Made by a program: the position numbers and the translations under genes. This document shows positions 26,285 to 39,080 of a stretch of DNA of 64,000 bases, piece by piece (positions within the stretch are counted from its first letter, which is position 1; each line of letters begins with the position of its first letter). Under the pieces are notes generated by a model. It did no database searches. It saw only the letters and a program-made list of their open reading frames with translations, and was not told the origin of the DNA. Origin of the DNA: Rhynochetos jubatus (Eukaryota; Chordata; Aves; Eurypygiformes; Rhynochetidae); contig CM050666.1 of assembly GCA_027574665.1 (NCBI GenBank), positions 3,968,001 through 4,032,000 of the forward strand, read 5' to 3'.

Positions 26285-29200
26285 CCTGTGTAAAAGCCTT
26301 CTTGCTCTGATACATATGATGGGGGTGGGGGGCCTCAAACTGCGATAAAAATACCTCTGTGCTTCACCAAGGCTCTTTCCACCGTTTCATAATTCAGGAG
26401 TCTGTCAATCACAGCCCAACAAGATAGGGTGTGTGAGGATGTGTATGGGGAGGGCTAGGTGCAGGCAGAGACAGTGAAATACCACTGTCCTCCAGACTGC
26501 TGACAGCCTAATTCTCTGGATACCACTGTAAATGGGCGGGCAGGAGCAGTGATCCCCTTTTGTGGGAAGACAAACACATTGTTGAATTCCTGTGAGGAGC
26601 AGGCTGGTCCTGGAAAGGTTTGGGTTCTGTCTGGAGGACAGCTCTGTGGGTACCAGTTCACACACAAGGGCTGTGTGCTGTTTGCTGACACACTTGCATG
26701 TGGTGTGAAGCTGAGTGGTTTGTTAATAGAGAAGTTGTCAGCATAAGCTACAATAAATAGGAAAAACTTTGAAGCTGGCTGCACGAAACTGAATTAGAAT
26801 GCTCCCAAGACCCACCTCTTCAGTAGTGTTTCAGGTCTTCCCAGTTTATGTCAGATGAAACATAGAAGAAGGGGAATTCACAAGGTTGGGCAATAATCTC
26901 TGAACACACTGAATGTTCAGTTCAGGACTAGGGATGGTAAGAGCAAGGCAAGGCTTAGGAAGAAGATTGCAGGGTCTGGAAGATGGCTGGAATTTTTCAG
27001 TAATAATGAAATTTTGAAGAACGAAGTAGTTGAGGGCTTGGGCTGAACTACCATTCCTTCCCTTCTAGGGTGGCTTGTAGCAGCAGACAGAGTGGAAAGA
27101 TGGTATTAAAATAATATTCTCCTCTTTTTCAGAGGAAAACCTTGTAACTATGCTGAATCTGTTTGGTTTGTTGGGGTAATTTTTTGCTTTTCAAACCAAT
27201 GCAACATTCCTTAGTTTCAGGCAATTCTTAGCTGAAAAGGAAAACTTCAGTGCCAGAGCTGCGAGTCTTCTCACTGGGACTGCCTGCTGTTATCTTCTGG
27301 ATTCTGCAGCTGGGCCAGCGATAAGCCAGGGATTCAGAATTCTTTTGTTTTCACAATCTCCCTGACAAACACTTAGATGTTTGTCATCTAACAAGAAAAC
27401 TTGAAAGGGTGTAAAAGGCTCAGGCTTTCTGGTCCTCTGAACCTCCAGACAGGTTTAGGATTGTTTTATCTGAACTGACTTTGGAATTAGTTTTACTAGC
27501 GTTAGCTGGGAAGAGGGGGCAGCTAGGTAGAAAGTCTATTTCTTTTTGTACACAGAATCTAAGGTTCTCCAGATCCATTTTTCTAAGAATTTTACTCCTT
27601 TATCTTTAGTTTCTCCTGTTCCTGAATTCCCCTGCTGCCTAACTGGCTGCTGCCTTCTGTCTCAGCACCGTGGGATGCTCTGGAATGACATGCAGCCTGC
27701 ATTATTGTCATTATCTTGGCCTGACGCCTGCAAGTTTGCAAGGCAGAATGGTCAGTTATTTAGTGCCGTCCTTCCAGAGACAGAAGATGGGGAATCTATG
27801 ACCATTTATTTTTCTGCTGCCTCCTGTATACTGTTATCTTCAAGCCTGCTTGTTTACCCTCTGGGCCTGTTTCTGTATTGTCTGACCAGAGAGCGCACTC
27901 ATAGAAGTTGCGGTTGTCCCTCCCTCAGTACTGAGCTCTGAGAACACCAAGGTGTCACAGTGCAAGTTTTGAGCCCTCGGTCCCTTTGCTGTCCCTGACC
28001 GGGCAGTGGCGTGTCATCGCAGTACGCTGAGCAAGGTGTTGCAGTTTCATGGCAATCTTATTTGTCTGTGATTGTGCCGGTTTCCAAATAGACTGTAAAT
28101 CCATTGCTTTTAGAGCCTGGTCTGCGGATGGTGCCTGAACAAACAGGCTCTGACTCCGTCTGTTAGAGCACACCTGTCTCCTCAAACACAGAGGTTTGCT
28201 TTCTGTGGAGCTCAGGTCTCTTATCCGCGTCCCTTCTCCGGAAGAGACAGGTGTCTCCTGGCTGTGAAGCCTTTACACACCCCTCGTCTGTCGCTCCACA
28301 GACACCGTTCCCCAGTTATCAGTCTGCTGGGCGGACTGGCTCATTAAGCATGGGGTGTGCTTGGGAGCAGAGGAAGGAAGGTAGAGTCAGAGATATTGAG
28401 ACACAGTTGAAAAGCCCAGATCAGTGGACAAGATGTCTGAGGCACATGATGCTTATCTGCTGGAGTGGGTGGAGGAGGAAAGGGCATCCCTTATCTCTTC
28501 TCTAGTTCCCAGCCCGCTCTGGCTGCTTAAGGAGGCTCACTGGAATCTTCCCACATTCCTGTACGTTTGGGTTCCTGCTAGACAGGAAACGGCTGCTGCT
28601 CCAACATCCATTACATCTCAGCTGGTAGTGTCATTTACAGTCAGATTCCCAGAATCCCCCAGGGTTTGGGGTGGAGTGGGTAGGAGTGGGGTGAGCGGAG
28701 GGGTGGAGGGGACAGCGACGCTTGTTCAGTGACCCCCGTGCGAAAATATCTCCCTGGGAACAAAAACATTCAAGCTTGCCTAATTTCTTGAGCAGTTGGT
28801 GAGGCTGACCTGCAGTATTTAGGCCCTCTAGGACATAAAACTGACCCTTTGGAAAGATTAGGAAAGCAATATGCATAAGCCTATATCTAATGGACCACTT
28901 AAAAAAACCCCAAAAAACCAACCCTGGGCTGCAACTGTACGAGCAGCAGCTTGTTAGCAGGCAGCACAAGACTTATGAGGGTTGTCCCTGGTTAGCAGGA
29001 CTGCTGGGAGACTGGACCAAGGAAAAGCCACAGGAACAGATTGCATGTAGGCAGATTCAGGGCGACGTCACCTTCCACTCCAGGTTCACTCTTGTCAATG
29101 AAGGGGAGTGCTGCCAGCTAATGTGAGGGAGAGCAGGTGCCTCACTGCACAGCCCCACAGCCAGTCCTCTGCAGCAGAACCTGGGTGGTGTCCCAGTGAT

Positions 29201-29384
29201 GGTGGGAGCGGTGCACGACAGCCCCACGTCATCCAGAAGGTGTGATTTCTGTGGGCCTGCCTAGCGGTGGTTACTGAAGCAAATGTGGCCTGTGTTGCAA
29301 AGGTCAAGATGCCTTTTATCCAGACTAAGCAATTTCTCTTTCCTAAATTCTGGTTCGTGTTTGACCTGTGCCCAAGGGCATTCT

Positions 29385-29545
29385 CCCCCCCTGCAGGGAA
29401 CTAACATATATTTCTGATGATGATGTGCATTATTAAACAGCAGCTGCTGCTAGTTCTGCCCTGAATTCTCTGCTGTGCTTTAGCAGAGTGTAAAAACGCT
29501 TTTGCTTTCATTAAATAGTACAAAAAGGTATTTAATGTTGAACAC
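29385..29545. other. Candidate conserved non-coding element
   Basis: AT-rich block with 'tctgatgatgatgtgcatta', an E-box-like 'cagcagctgctgctag' and 'ctttcattaaatagtac'. CAGCTG is a bHLH site. Constraint is not proven. Confidence 0.25.
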
Positions 29546-31939
29546 TGTAGGATGAGGCTCACCATTCCAGTGTTGTTTTACATCTCAAGGAACCTGGTAA
29601 CACAGCATATACAGGTAAGATTTGTACTCGTGCAGATGCTCTTGTGCTTACAAGTGCAGCAAGGTCCTGAAGGCTGCAGAATTAATGAAAACAGAGATAC
29701 AGGTGCCACTTACAGCAAGATGCCCCATGAGGTGCAAACAGGGTTTGTTGTCTTTGAAGTCTGATACTCGAAAACTGAAACTCCTGATAGTGAATGTGGT
29801 GGTAATGTTACAAGAATGTTTTCTAAATTGAGATGTATATGCCGTGATTTGTTTAGGTCAGTAGAGTGTTTGCTGCTGAAGGTAGTATTAATGGGGTGCT
29901 GAGATGACAATTGTTCAGTGTTTTGATTTAGGCAGCCTCTTGAAAAATGTTAGTATTTATCACATTTGCCTAGTTAACAGGATAAAACCAGATTTCTTCT
30001 TTCTTAACCCCCCCAAGGTTCTTGAACCTCTTCCTCCTGACCACTCTCTGCTTAAAACACTCTTCTTTAAAGTATAGTACATACCCTTTGGGAACAGCTG
30101 TTGAGGGTGCTCAGGGCGTTTCACTCGTCACATGTGAAACGTTCATCATTTGCACTGTGACTATTCCAAAAATCTTCAGAGGGTCTAGAAGACTCCTAGG
30201 AACTGAGATTCTGCAAACGTTGTGTCATAGACACATCTCTTTGCATCAGTATAATTTTATTTAAGTCAGAAGGGTTACCAATTCTTTATTTTGCTGATGA
30301 TAAGAAGAGTACTAGCTGTGTGCTAATATGAACCTATTGCCTGTACAAATCTGAGGTGGAAACCCCATTACCTTGCTCTGGTATTATTCATTGCATTGTT
30401 CACTGCTGCTTAGCCATTCTCCTTGTCTCGGTCTGTGCGCTCAGTCTGAGTTGGCAGGGTCAGGAAATGGTAACACATTTATCACATTTTAAATATAGTT
30501 TCCCTTGAATCAGTTCTGGAGCACCTGATAGATGAAGACCCTCCCACAACTCGTACAATGTTGCCTTCTGCCCATTGCAGCCCAAACCTGTTGGAGGTTG
30601 ACCTGATGTCCCCCCACGGGTAGTGCACGGGTTTCCCATCTTTACAGCCATGATCCCACTGAAGGATTTAGGCTTGGGTGAACATGGGTAACAAGCTGTG
30701 CAGCGTGATGTGGTACTAGGTCAGGGAATCCATCTCAGCTGGTAACTTTCAACAAATCTTATGCTGCTCTTCCTCTTGCCATTTGTGTCCTTTGCACCTC
30801 AGTGGGGGTTGGGTAACACCTCGTGTGGTAAATTTTGACATCAGCTGCAGGTTCAAGGTGCTAGTGAGATATAAATCAGTAGTCACAGTAACTTCCTAAA
30901 AACTGAATCTGTTACAGAAAAAGGGTGTTGACTGTAGGCTGAGGGTTACTGTGCTGCTGACTGTACGTGAAGAGACTTCTGGTAACTGCTAGGAAATGCG
31001 TCTTCTTTCACTGTCCCTAGAAATGCTGCCTTGAGGATTCTGTCTCTTACAAAATAAAGATCTGGGAGTCTGTGAGTGGAGACGTTCCCAGCAAATTTCC
31101 CTAAACGGAGCTTTGCTCAGTTGACTGGAGGGTTGCAGTATCTTAGTGCTGTCACTGGCAACAAGTTGTGATCAGTGGCCTGCAAACAGAAAACAGCCAG
31201 CAGCTGTAATACCAAGTGTCATCTGTCTCCCACTGCAGATGATGCAGAGTAAAACCATGTTTAAGCATGTAACGGTGTGGATTTAAATCTGTATTCTTCC
31301 AGCAGGTGTACTGTGTTCTTCTGTCAGGCTCTCCAGTAATGCCGGAGAGCTTCAGTGCGCAGGAGTGAATTGGTTTGGTAAGCACAAAAACATGTTCTTT
31401 GAACAGATCCACTTTCCCTTTCATTTTTCTTTGCAGTTTTATTCATCAGACAGATTGAAACCTTTATCAGGTTCTGAGCAAAAAGTTCCATGGTGTATCT
31501 CTGCAGATACAGTGCAATGCCAGATGCTACGGACCTTTTTTTTTTCCTTGTGAGTTTTAATCCTTTAGTATGGGCTATTTCACATTTTCCCTATATATTT
31601 TAATGGGTTGCTGGTTTTTGTTGCCTCAGTCTTTGAAGTTTATTCCACATTCTGACAAGAATTTCAGTTGAGTTTTGCTAGACTTTTTTTACCACAGGGT
31701 TTAATATACTTGCAGTCTTCCGTGGTCATTGCTTACATCTCAGCCTGTTTGAAACCCATGTGGATGGAGTCAGAGGTTATTGGATTATTTGCACAGTTCT
31801 TATGAGTAAAAATTCAAGAGTTTCCTGGGTCTTATGATCAATTAATCATTTGTAACAGCTATATCCATGTGCAGGGGACACTTACAGTCTACACTTCTTT
31901 TTCCTATTTTATTTTTTTTAAGAAAGCACTAAAATGAAC

Positions 31940-32232
31940 GCTGCAGGGGGACTTTTTACAAGGGCAGGGAGTGACAGGACAAGGAGTAACGGGGTTAAAC
32001 TGAAAGCAGGGTGTTTGGGATTGGACATCAGGAAGAAATTCTTCACAGAGAGGGTGGGGAGGCACTGGGACAGGTTGCCCAGAGAAGCTGTCGGTGCCCC
32101 ATCCCTGGCTGTCTTCAAGGCCAGGCTGGATGAGGCTTTGAGCAACCTGGTCTAGTGGAGGGTGTCCCTGCCCACGGCAGAGGGGTTGGAACTGGATCAG
32201 CATTAAGGTCCCTTCCAAACCGTTCTGTGATA
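31940..32232 (+). mobile_element. CR1 LINE, 5'-truncated 3' end
   Basis: A second CR1 3' end in the same orientation and of a similar type to the copy at 10145. It shares the landmarks 'actttttacaagggcagg', 'gacaggacaaggagtaacgg', 'caggttgcccagagaagctg' and 'aaggtcccttcca'. The frame 31934-32155 is open through the ORF2 C-terminal tail (IRKKFF, then a WDRLPREAV-type segment and FKARLDEALSNLV) to a stop, followed by about 75 bases of 3' UTR. The terminal octamer repeats are reduced to 'ttctgtgat'. The 5' end is severely truncated. The start is uncertain by about 20 bases because the first bases have diverged from the family sequence. Confidence 0.93.
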
Positions 32233-34082
32233 AAATTATTCCTGAAATGTGGTTAATTTTCTAAAATGGCCTGCCTTATGCATGAATTGAGAATCCTGTT
32301 GGAAAATATTTGGGTAATTGTGGTGCTAGAAGGTCCTATAAGCAAAGTCATGGGGAGAAGGTCTAATAGATCCAGAAACTGAAGCTCTTTTGGAACTCTA
32401 CCTCTGTATGAAACAAGTTTCATTTCAGTTGCCATTGGGTACAACAATCATAAACAAAGCATGTGGAGGGACACATGAAATGCAAATGCCATGGACTGAA
32501 ATTTTGTGCTTGGATTCCTGGTTCCATTTGTGTCAGGGAAAATCTCAAATAGGTATGTGAGGGAGGTTGGCAGCTATGTATTGTTCCTCCTGCATGTGGA
32601 TATAATTAACGTTATATTGCACTTCTGCCCTCCCTTTGACCTTGGTGAGTTTCCAGTTATGGAATCGCCTGTGTATTGTCTGACATTGTCTTACATCTTC
32701 AAATGCGTTCTTCCTTCCTGTGATAAGGAGAAAATGACTGAGGCCGAGCGTATGGCTCCTGCTGTGCTACTTGGCATCTTGGTCATCGTGGAAATTCCAA
32801 AATTACATAGAGTTCATTTTCCAGGCCATCTTTTTCCTACCTTAGTTCTTCGATACATTTAAATTGTTGACCTGTTTCACATCTACCTTCTGTCACACCC
32901 ACCACTTGATTCATAACCTTGTCAGAACAGGATTTGGCCAGTCACGCTTCTCTCAGTGTTGGATAATCCTGGATTCAGGCCTTTATGAAAGTTAGAGGAT
33001 TCAAAAGCTCTTCAAAAAGAGGTGGCACATAAACAAGTCCAGTCTGTGCAGCTGCCAGCTGCCCAGCTCGTGCGTGTGTTTCAATACAGACCTCTTCTGA
33101 AGGGCGTCTTTTCCACTCTGTTTTGTGCATATGTGCTCACTCTCTTTGCAGAAAAATGGAAGGAGCTGCCAAGAGGCTGATGGCAAAGAGGTGGGACTGT
33201 AAATGAAGAACCAAAGCCTATACTTGTTCATGTTGATGTTCTTGAGTTAATATTATGTGGCTATTACAGACTGCAATATCCTGCAGTGGCAGTGCCTGCC
33301 ATTAGAGTACTGAAAGTACCACACTGGTTGCAAAAAAAAATTCTATGAAAATTGCCCTTACATGAAAATTAATTTCATTTGAAATGAAAATTTTTCAAGA
33401 AGGTATCTCCTTCCTTCAAAAAGGAATCAACTTCTTGGTTGGAAAGCAACTTTTAAAGCTTCGAGTAAATCTTTCAGTTTGGGGTTTCTCAGTACCCATT
33501 AAACATCTTGCATAGCTTTTGTGATGTGCGTTATTTTTGCAGCTCTCTCTGGGTCTCTTCTTCTGGACTGTACCTTTACACTCACTTCTACCGATAGCAC
33601 ATTAGGTTTTTTGAAATAGAGTTTGACCAGCTGTTCTGAGCCTATGTCCTGTACTCATGCTCCTGATAACTGTTTTTCTTGTGCAAATCACTGGATTTGC
33701 TGCATCAAGTTGCAGGTACTTGCACCATGCCATGTATCACCAACCCTCCTGCGTCTGTGAAGCAGCAGCCAGCTGAGGATGGCTTGGCACAAAAGGCAGC
33801 ATTCAACAGGTAGTTTCAGGAGCACTTGAATTCATGGCTCTGCTGCGTAGGTTCTGTGAGGAGGGTGAGTTGTGCTGCAGTCTTTCCAAAGGCGGCAATA
33901 GTACAATCTCCCTTTTTGTCCCTTGATGCTTGTTTGCATGAAATTTAGAGGAACTGAGTGTTTTGGGGGTCCTGTATGTCTCTGTTCAAATAAGCACTGA
34001 ATTGGCACAATGGTTTCAGAATTCTGGTTGGAGAGGGAATTAGAGGCACATGCCTGGGATGAAAGTAATTAATACTATATTT
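32233..34082. other. Unique non-coding sequence between CR1 copies
   Basis: No gene seen. It separates a plus-strand CR1 from a minus-strand CR1 and contains the AT-rich near-palindrome at 33364-33398. The 118-aa frame at 32506-32862 shows no known domain. Confidence 0.6.
33364..33398. repeat. Near-palindrome, AT-rich
   Basis: TTCATTT (33374-33380) and AAATGAA (33382-33388) form perfect arms around one base. The flanks, 'gaaaattaa' on the left and 'aatttttc' on the right, extend the symmetry imperfectly to about 34 bases. No element boundary is visible. Confidence 0.4.
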
Positions 34083-34233
34083 TCACAGATTCACAGAGTG
34101 TTGGGGGTTGGAAGGGCCCTCTAGAGATCATCTAGTCCAACCCCCCTGCCAGAGCAGGATCCCCTGGATTAGATCACACAGAAACTGGTCCAGGTGGCTT
34201 TGGAAAGTCTCCAGGGAAGGAGACTCCACCCCT
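34083..34233 (-). mobile_element. CR1 LINE fragment, antisense 3' end
   Basis: A short CR1 3' end on the minus strand. Read on the plus strand it begins with degenerate copies of the tail octamer ('tcacagattcacagag'), followed by 'gggttggaagggccctctag', 'agatcatctagtccaacccc' and then 'aaagtctccagggaaggaga'. This is the reverse complement of the 3' end of a CR1 subfamily different from the two plus-strand copies, as shown by the 'tctagagatcatctagtcc' text and the preceding 'gagactcca' block. Similarity stops after about 150 bases, so the copy is heavily truncated or interrupted. The ORF at 34169-34360 on this strand only partly overlaps it and is not meaningful. Confidence 0.92.
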
Positions 34234-34419
34234 TCATTAGGGTTAGAGTGAACCGAATGAATGGATTGCCTAAATACCCTTGCTGAACTGCTCGTTTGTC
34301 AATCCTAAGGCTTTTTAATTTTAGAGACCCAACGTTTCCTTCTAATTGACAAAGTTTCAATGGCAGACGCTAAACCAGAAGCCAAACGTTCAAAACAGTG
34401 AAAATGCAGGAGACTCTGG

Positions 34420-34760
34420 AGGCCATTCATAATTCAGAGGGTCTGGATATCAATCATTTGCTTTGTTTCTTCTGTAAAATGTTTGTAATGATAGATCACA
34501 AATCTTTAAATATTGGAAAACTGGCCAATTTCTACGTTATTCAAAATGTATTATGTTGTACCATGTAAGATAAATTGTAAGGAAAGCAGCCAATTTTCTA
34601 AATTATTTTTTAAATCTTCAGTGCATTATGATATAAACATACTGTAGTATGTATAATATATATTTATGCAATATGATTAGGTAAATATATGCCCCTAAAT
34701 GTATGTTTGTATTATATATGTATGGAACATGTATTGATTTTCCTTTTGAGTTCCTTTATT
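34420..34760. other. AT-rich block, candidate conserved element
   Basis: Strongly AT-rich with 'tatataatatatattt'-like words, 'tactgtagtatgta', and the word AAAACTGGCCAA (34517-34528) that also occurs at 11473. It may be a conserved element or matrix-attachment-like sequence. Confidence 0.25.
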
Positions 34761-35512
34761 TATTCACTTAACACACAGATGAACCTCCAAACACGTGGCA
34801 GAAATGTAAGATTATTTAGCCCTTAATGATGTTGTTAATTATCTACATTAAAAAAAACCTGAAATTTAAAAGGAGAAAGTAATTGCTGATGTTAGTCTCA
34901 AAGCTCCGCTTGTGCATGCACTGAGACAAGGTATGGCTTGTCATTTCCCAGCTTTCTTTTAATATGACTTCTGGAGCTATAGTAAGTAGAATATCTTGTC
35001 TCCTCATCTGGGCCAGTCTTCAGGATTTGGGAGACTTTTTGGAGCATTTATATTGTGTCTCCCAAGTTGTGTTTTCCTTTTGTGCCTCTGCCCCCCTGCC
35101 AGTCCTCTCGTTACCTGTGCTGTAAGGATGCTCAGATGAATTTCTGAACAAACCTAATGATAGTAAACTCACAGTCCACTGTTCAGCCTTTCTGTCAGTC
35201 TGAGCAAAGGCAGATACAGCCAAGATGGTGTTGGGATAAAGGGAGAGGCTTTGCATCTGCTTACTGCTCCTCCGAAACATAAACTGCCATAACTCAGGAG
35301 AAGAAGACAGGCTGATCCAATCCTGCTACCGTATTAGCTTTTGTTAACTAAATTCTTTTTAATTTAAGCTGTTAATAGGGAGTTTCAAGTTAGCCTTTAA
35401 CTTGGTGGATATAGATTGTTCACTCCGGTAGCTTATGCAGCACTCTGTCGTGTTCGTTGTGCAGAGTCTTTAAAGAAGTGATTGGAGAAATATTTCAAGT
35501 TGTAATATCCTC

Positions 35513-35530
35513 ATTCTATGATTCTGTGAT
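35513..35530 (+). repeat. Possible CR1 tail octamers
   Basis: Two neighbouring octamers, 'ttctatgattctgtgat', match the microsatellite-like end of avian CR1 elements. The sequence immediately upstream does not resemble the CR1 3' UTR, so this is either the last trace of a very short or decayed insertion or a chance match. Confidence 0.3.
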
Positions 35531-36084
35531 CTTGGCTTTCTATGCGAGCAGATGGAAGGATGGGAGATTGGGAGCTATTCCACACTCATTAGAAAGAGAT
35601 GGTGAGCTTGGGTGTCACTGCGGTCATGCAGGCATGGGTGAGAGTGAATGGCCATTCTGGACCTCTTGTAACTCCGTGTAAAGGGTCTTCTGTTAAACTT
35701 CAAGGGAGTTCAGACATTGATCAAGGATGGTATGTGTCCTTAAATTCCCCTTATGACCTGTTTCTCTTGACTCATTAATCCACAGTAATTTAGGTTCATG
35801 TCGTAGGCCTTCAAGAATGATTTTCTGCCCCTGTTCTCAGGGCATCTTTTTCAGTCTGCCCTGTGAAATGTCCCTGCTTGGTTTCACTTGGTGCAACCTT
35901 CCTTTTCCTGCTTTCTTTCCTCCCGCCACCCCCTCTCCCTGGTAAGAGTAACCTGCCCCAGCAGCACAGGCTGCAGCACGTCTTTGCATGTCTGCTGTTT
36001 TCTTCCTCTCTGGAAGAAGCCAGCAAGCTTCAGTTCTGTGGCACTGCTCCGGTAGCGGGTTGGCAGGCACATGAAGCAGATTCT

Positions 36085-36420
36085 TCAGTCACCCTTAACG
36101 CCAACAATGAGATTTATTATCTCCATTGCTCTTAGGGAAATTAGCCTAGGGAATTAATTTATTGTGTTTTGAAATGCTGTTGTCTTATCGAGTGATTGCT
36201 TGCTTACACCCAAACTCCCTCTTACCTTTGGTCACAGGGATTGCGTGTTTAATGTGTGTTTTAATGGGGGCAATTAAAAGGGCACAAGGGAAACCCAGTC
36301 ACACTCTGGGCCGTTTATGGCATTTGATCCTTGTACAGCAGGAATGACCCCCTCCAGCTCACCTTCTCTCTCAACATGGTATCTGGGAAGAGATAAATTC
36401 ACAGTTAATAAAGATAAGGC
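36085..36420. other. Candidate conserved non-coding element
   Basis: Contains 'aacaatgagatttattatct', 'gggaattaatttattgtg', 'ggggcaattaaaaggg' and 'cacagttaataaagataagg': SOX-like, TAAT and GATA-like words at high density with no repeat content. This is inference from composition. Confidence 0.3.
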
Positions 36421-38009
36421 TGGAAAACTCCCTTTGTGAACTTGTGAATAGCTCACAAGTTGCAGTTCAGTTTCTAACAGCAGGATGCAGCCATATCTCG
36501 TAATTCCATGGACCAAAAGGAATCACTGTTGAGGGAATAGGAGCTGGGGAGTCTGAATACCTGGGTTTGACCGTACTGGACAGAAAGATTTAAAGGGTTA
36601 AAGTCCTCTGTATTAGCATAATATTGACAAAATCCTTTCATTTTCCATGATAAGCTCTGCAACTTTTTGTGATTCTTCAGCATTTCTCTGCTTAATGGGG
36701 CTCTTGGCAGGGAAGACAACTGTGGGCACATTGCTTATCCAAGCATCCAAGATGCTGCTCAAGACGGAGGGGTGACTCTTGCCCTTCTGTCTCCTACATT
36801 ATTCATATTTGTATTATCATTAATTAATGATTTATGGAACCCATTTTGCAAACCACAACCCCATTTATGGCAGTATAAAGCAGCGTGGATGTAAAACACA
36901 CGCTCATACATACACATGGAAACTGGCATTAGCTACAAACATGTACCAAAACTATTTAGGCAAGAAGCAGAGTCCTGTATCCTGAGGATTCACAGAAGGA
37001 TCATGAATATATAGAATGTAATTATTCTGATTTGTGTTTAAACATCAGCTTTCTCTTGCAGAAGCGCTACAATGCCTGTTACATAGTTTGAGTCAGACTC
37101 TTTGCTGAGCAAAATGGCATAACATCAAGTGGATATTCCCCCTGCAGGGAGTTTCATCTCCAGTACCTGGCCAGGAAGTTGAGAGGGTTATTTCATCATG
37201 GTAATGAAGATATATGTGTAAGATACAGTGCTTTTCTAATATGAAATTAGACACCCACAGTTGAACAGCTATCTTGGGGTTTTGTATCAAACCACACATC
37301 TAAAGGTCCCCAAAGGGCTTGTTTTCCCATCGTTTCTGCACCGTATGCAGTACCTCTCACAGTGTTTCTCTCCTTTCATCCTAACTCACACAGTTCTTTT
37401 TCTCGGAAAGGTGCTTCAGGAGCTCTTCTTGAACTTCCTCTCTCTTTGATTCCTACCCCATAGCTGATGGGATATGTGTAACGTGCCAGTCTGTCTTGTT
37501 GAGGTGTTTATGTATTACCTATGCCTGTCACGTGACTGCATTAAACAAAGTTATATTAAAAATCCAGCTGATGCTAGAAAACCTGTGGTGTGAGACTCTG
37601 ATGGGGTGGTTATGGTCACTTTTTCTTCATACAAACAGGTTGTATCCCTGTCATTTCAGAGTGGACAAAATGTACTGGTCAGTCTTTTTGCCGTAAACGT
37701 AAACAGTAGCTCTGAGGTCTTCGTGTTTCAGGGCATAAGGATAAACATCCTTGCCTCTATTTAAACCTCTGTCTTCCTCTCTAAATCAGATAGTGGAGTG
37801 ACAGTTGCGTGTGGGGGTTTTGTTTGTTTATGTTTATTTTGTGGCAGGAGCACTCACACTAGGTTGGCTTAGGATGGAATCTCAATCACGGGCATATCAC
37901 ATGCAGGTTACATCAGTGCAGCTGAAAGCTTGCTCTGTTGTTACACCACACAGGTTTACCTCCGTGCCTGTAAAACCACATCCATCAGGGACCTCATCAA
38001 TGTAAATAC

Positions 38010-38215
38010 ACTCAAGAGCAGCTAATGAGGATTTTAATTTAGCTTTAAATGCCTTTGGTGCTGGGTAGGCCTTTACGGCACCAGGCAGGGAAATCTCTGA
38101 AGCTCTGGCGGCTTTCACCATAAATGTCACTGCACCTTATTTATTATTTGTTTTAGCTGCATTTCTAATGACCAAAAAAGCTCATTTCTCCGATTACACC
38201 GATGCTGTGTGTTAC
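38010..38215. other. Candidate conserved non-coding element
   Basis: Contains 'gcagctaatgaggattttaa', 'tttagctttaaatgc', 'accataaatgtcactgc' and 'catttctaatgacc'. Repeated TAAT cores and no CpG clustering suggest a developmental enhancer, unproven. Confidence 0.3.
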
Positions 38216-38869
38216 TTACCAGCACCTTGGTTTGTTTGAAATACAGTGTAGAATGCAGCAGTTGGCCAGGAATACTTTTCCCCTATGGGACTAGAGGTGA
38301 GAGCGGGGGAGAACTGACAAGCATCTTCAGAAGGATTGTGAGGGAGACACTAGGAAGGTCCTGACTTTACTGGATGGCAGGATATTACGGAGGTGTGGGC
38401 TGAGGTGTAACAGATACCTGTGGTCATCTATCCGCATGGATCCTTCGGAGGGCTTTCCCCAGGGTTACTTGATAAAGAACATTTTGCTGTATGTAGCTGA
38501 GCCAGACTTGTAAGATTAAGGCTTGTCTTGCCAACGTTTTATAACTGCCCAGGCATTTGCAGGCAACGATTACTTATTAATGTTGCTGTTATATTGAGTG
38601 TCACTTTTCGTTCTAATTCCCTCAGTCCTAAGTGAGTCATTATATACTTCAGAGCTGACTTCAAACTTTCTCAAAGCTTGTGTTTGCCAGACCCTATCAA
38701 TGGGAGATTTATTGCCCTGAGGTGGTATTTTCCAACCTTGGTCCAGAACTGGTCTCTTTTATGACAGGGTAAGGGCAGACTTTTCATAGGCTCACAGTAT
38801 TGGTGCTTGTTTGAGGCACCTGACTTAAGGTGTTACATGCTCCCATTACTAGGTAGTTCTGGTGCTGCT

Positions 38870-39080
38870 CCTCTTGTGGGTTTTTTCACCTTTTCTTCTT
38901 TGTTTTTCTTTTCTCCCCACTCCCAGCCTTCTCCCACACCCTTTTTAGTGTCCCCTTTGCACCATCTTTTCCGGCTAATATCCTTCCCTTGGCGTGCCCA
39001 GGAATTCCAAATTTTCTTCACCTTTTCTCCATCAGCAAGTCTCCTTCCACAACCTGTGTCTCTTGACCATTTTCCACACT
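38870..39080 (+). repeat. Pyrimidine-rich tract
   Basis: About 200 bases dominated by C and T on this strand, without a fixed repeat unit. It could serve as a polypyrimidine-rich intronic segment or a triplex-forming tract. Confidence 0.5.

Larger units (their letters stand above)
16979..31939. other. Long unique non-coding stretch
   Basis: About 15 kb with no recognised transposable element. The 183-aa frame at 18908-19459 is the longest in the window but matches nothing I know, and its length is within chance for this amount of DNA. The region holds candidate conserved blocks (18285-18560, 22820-23000, 29385-29545) and the T16 run. Confidence 0.6.

Noticed and set aside
36540-36575. MIR-like 'ggagtctgaatacctgggtt'
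   Set aside because: Only about 25 bases compare to the MIR head and nothing follows in the expected order.
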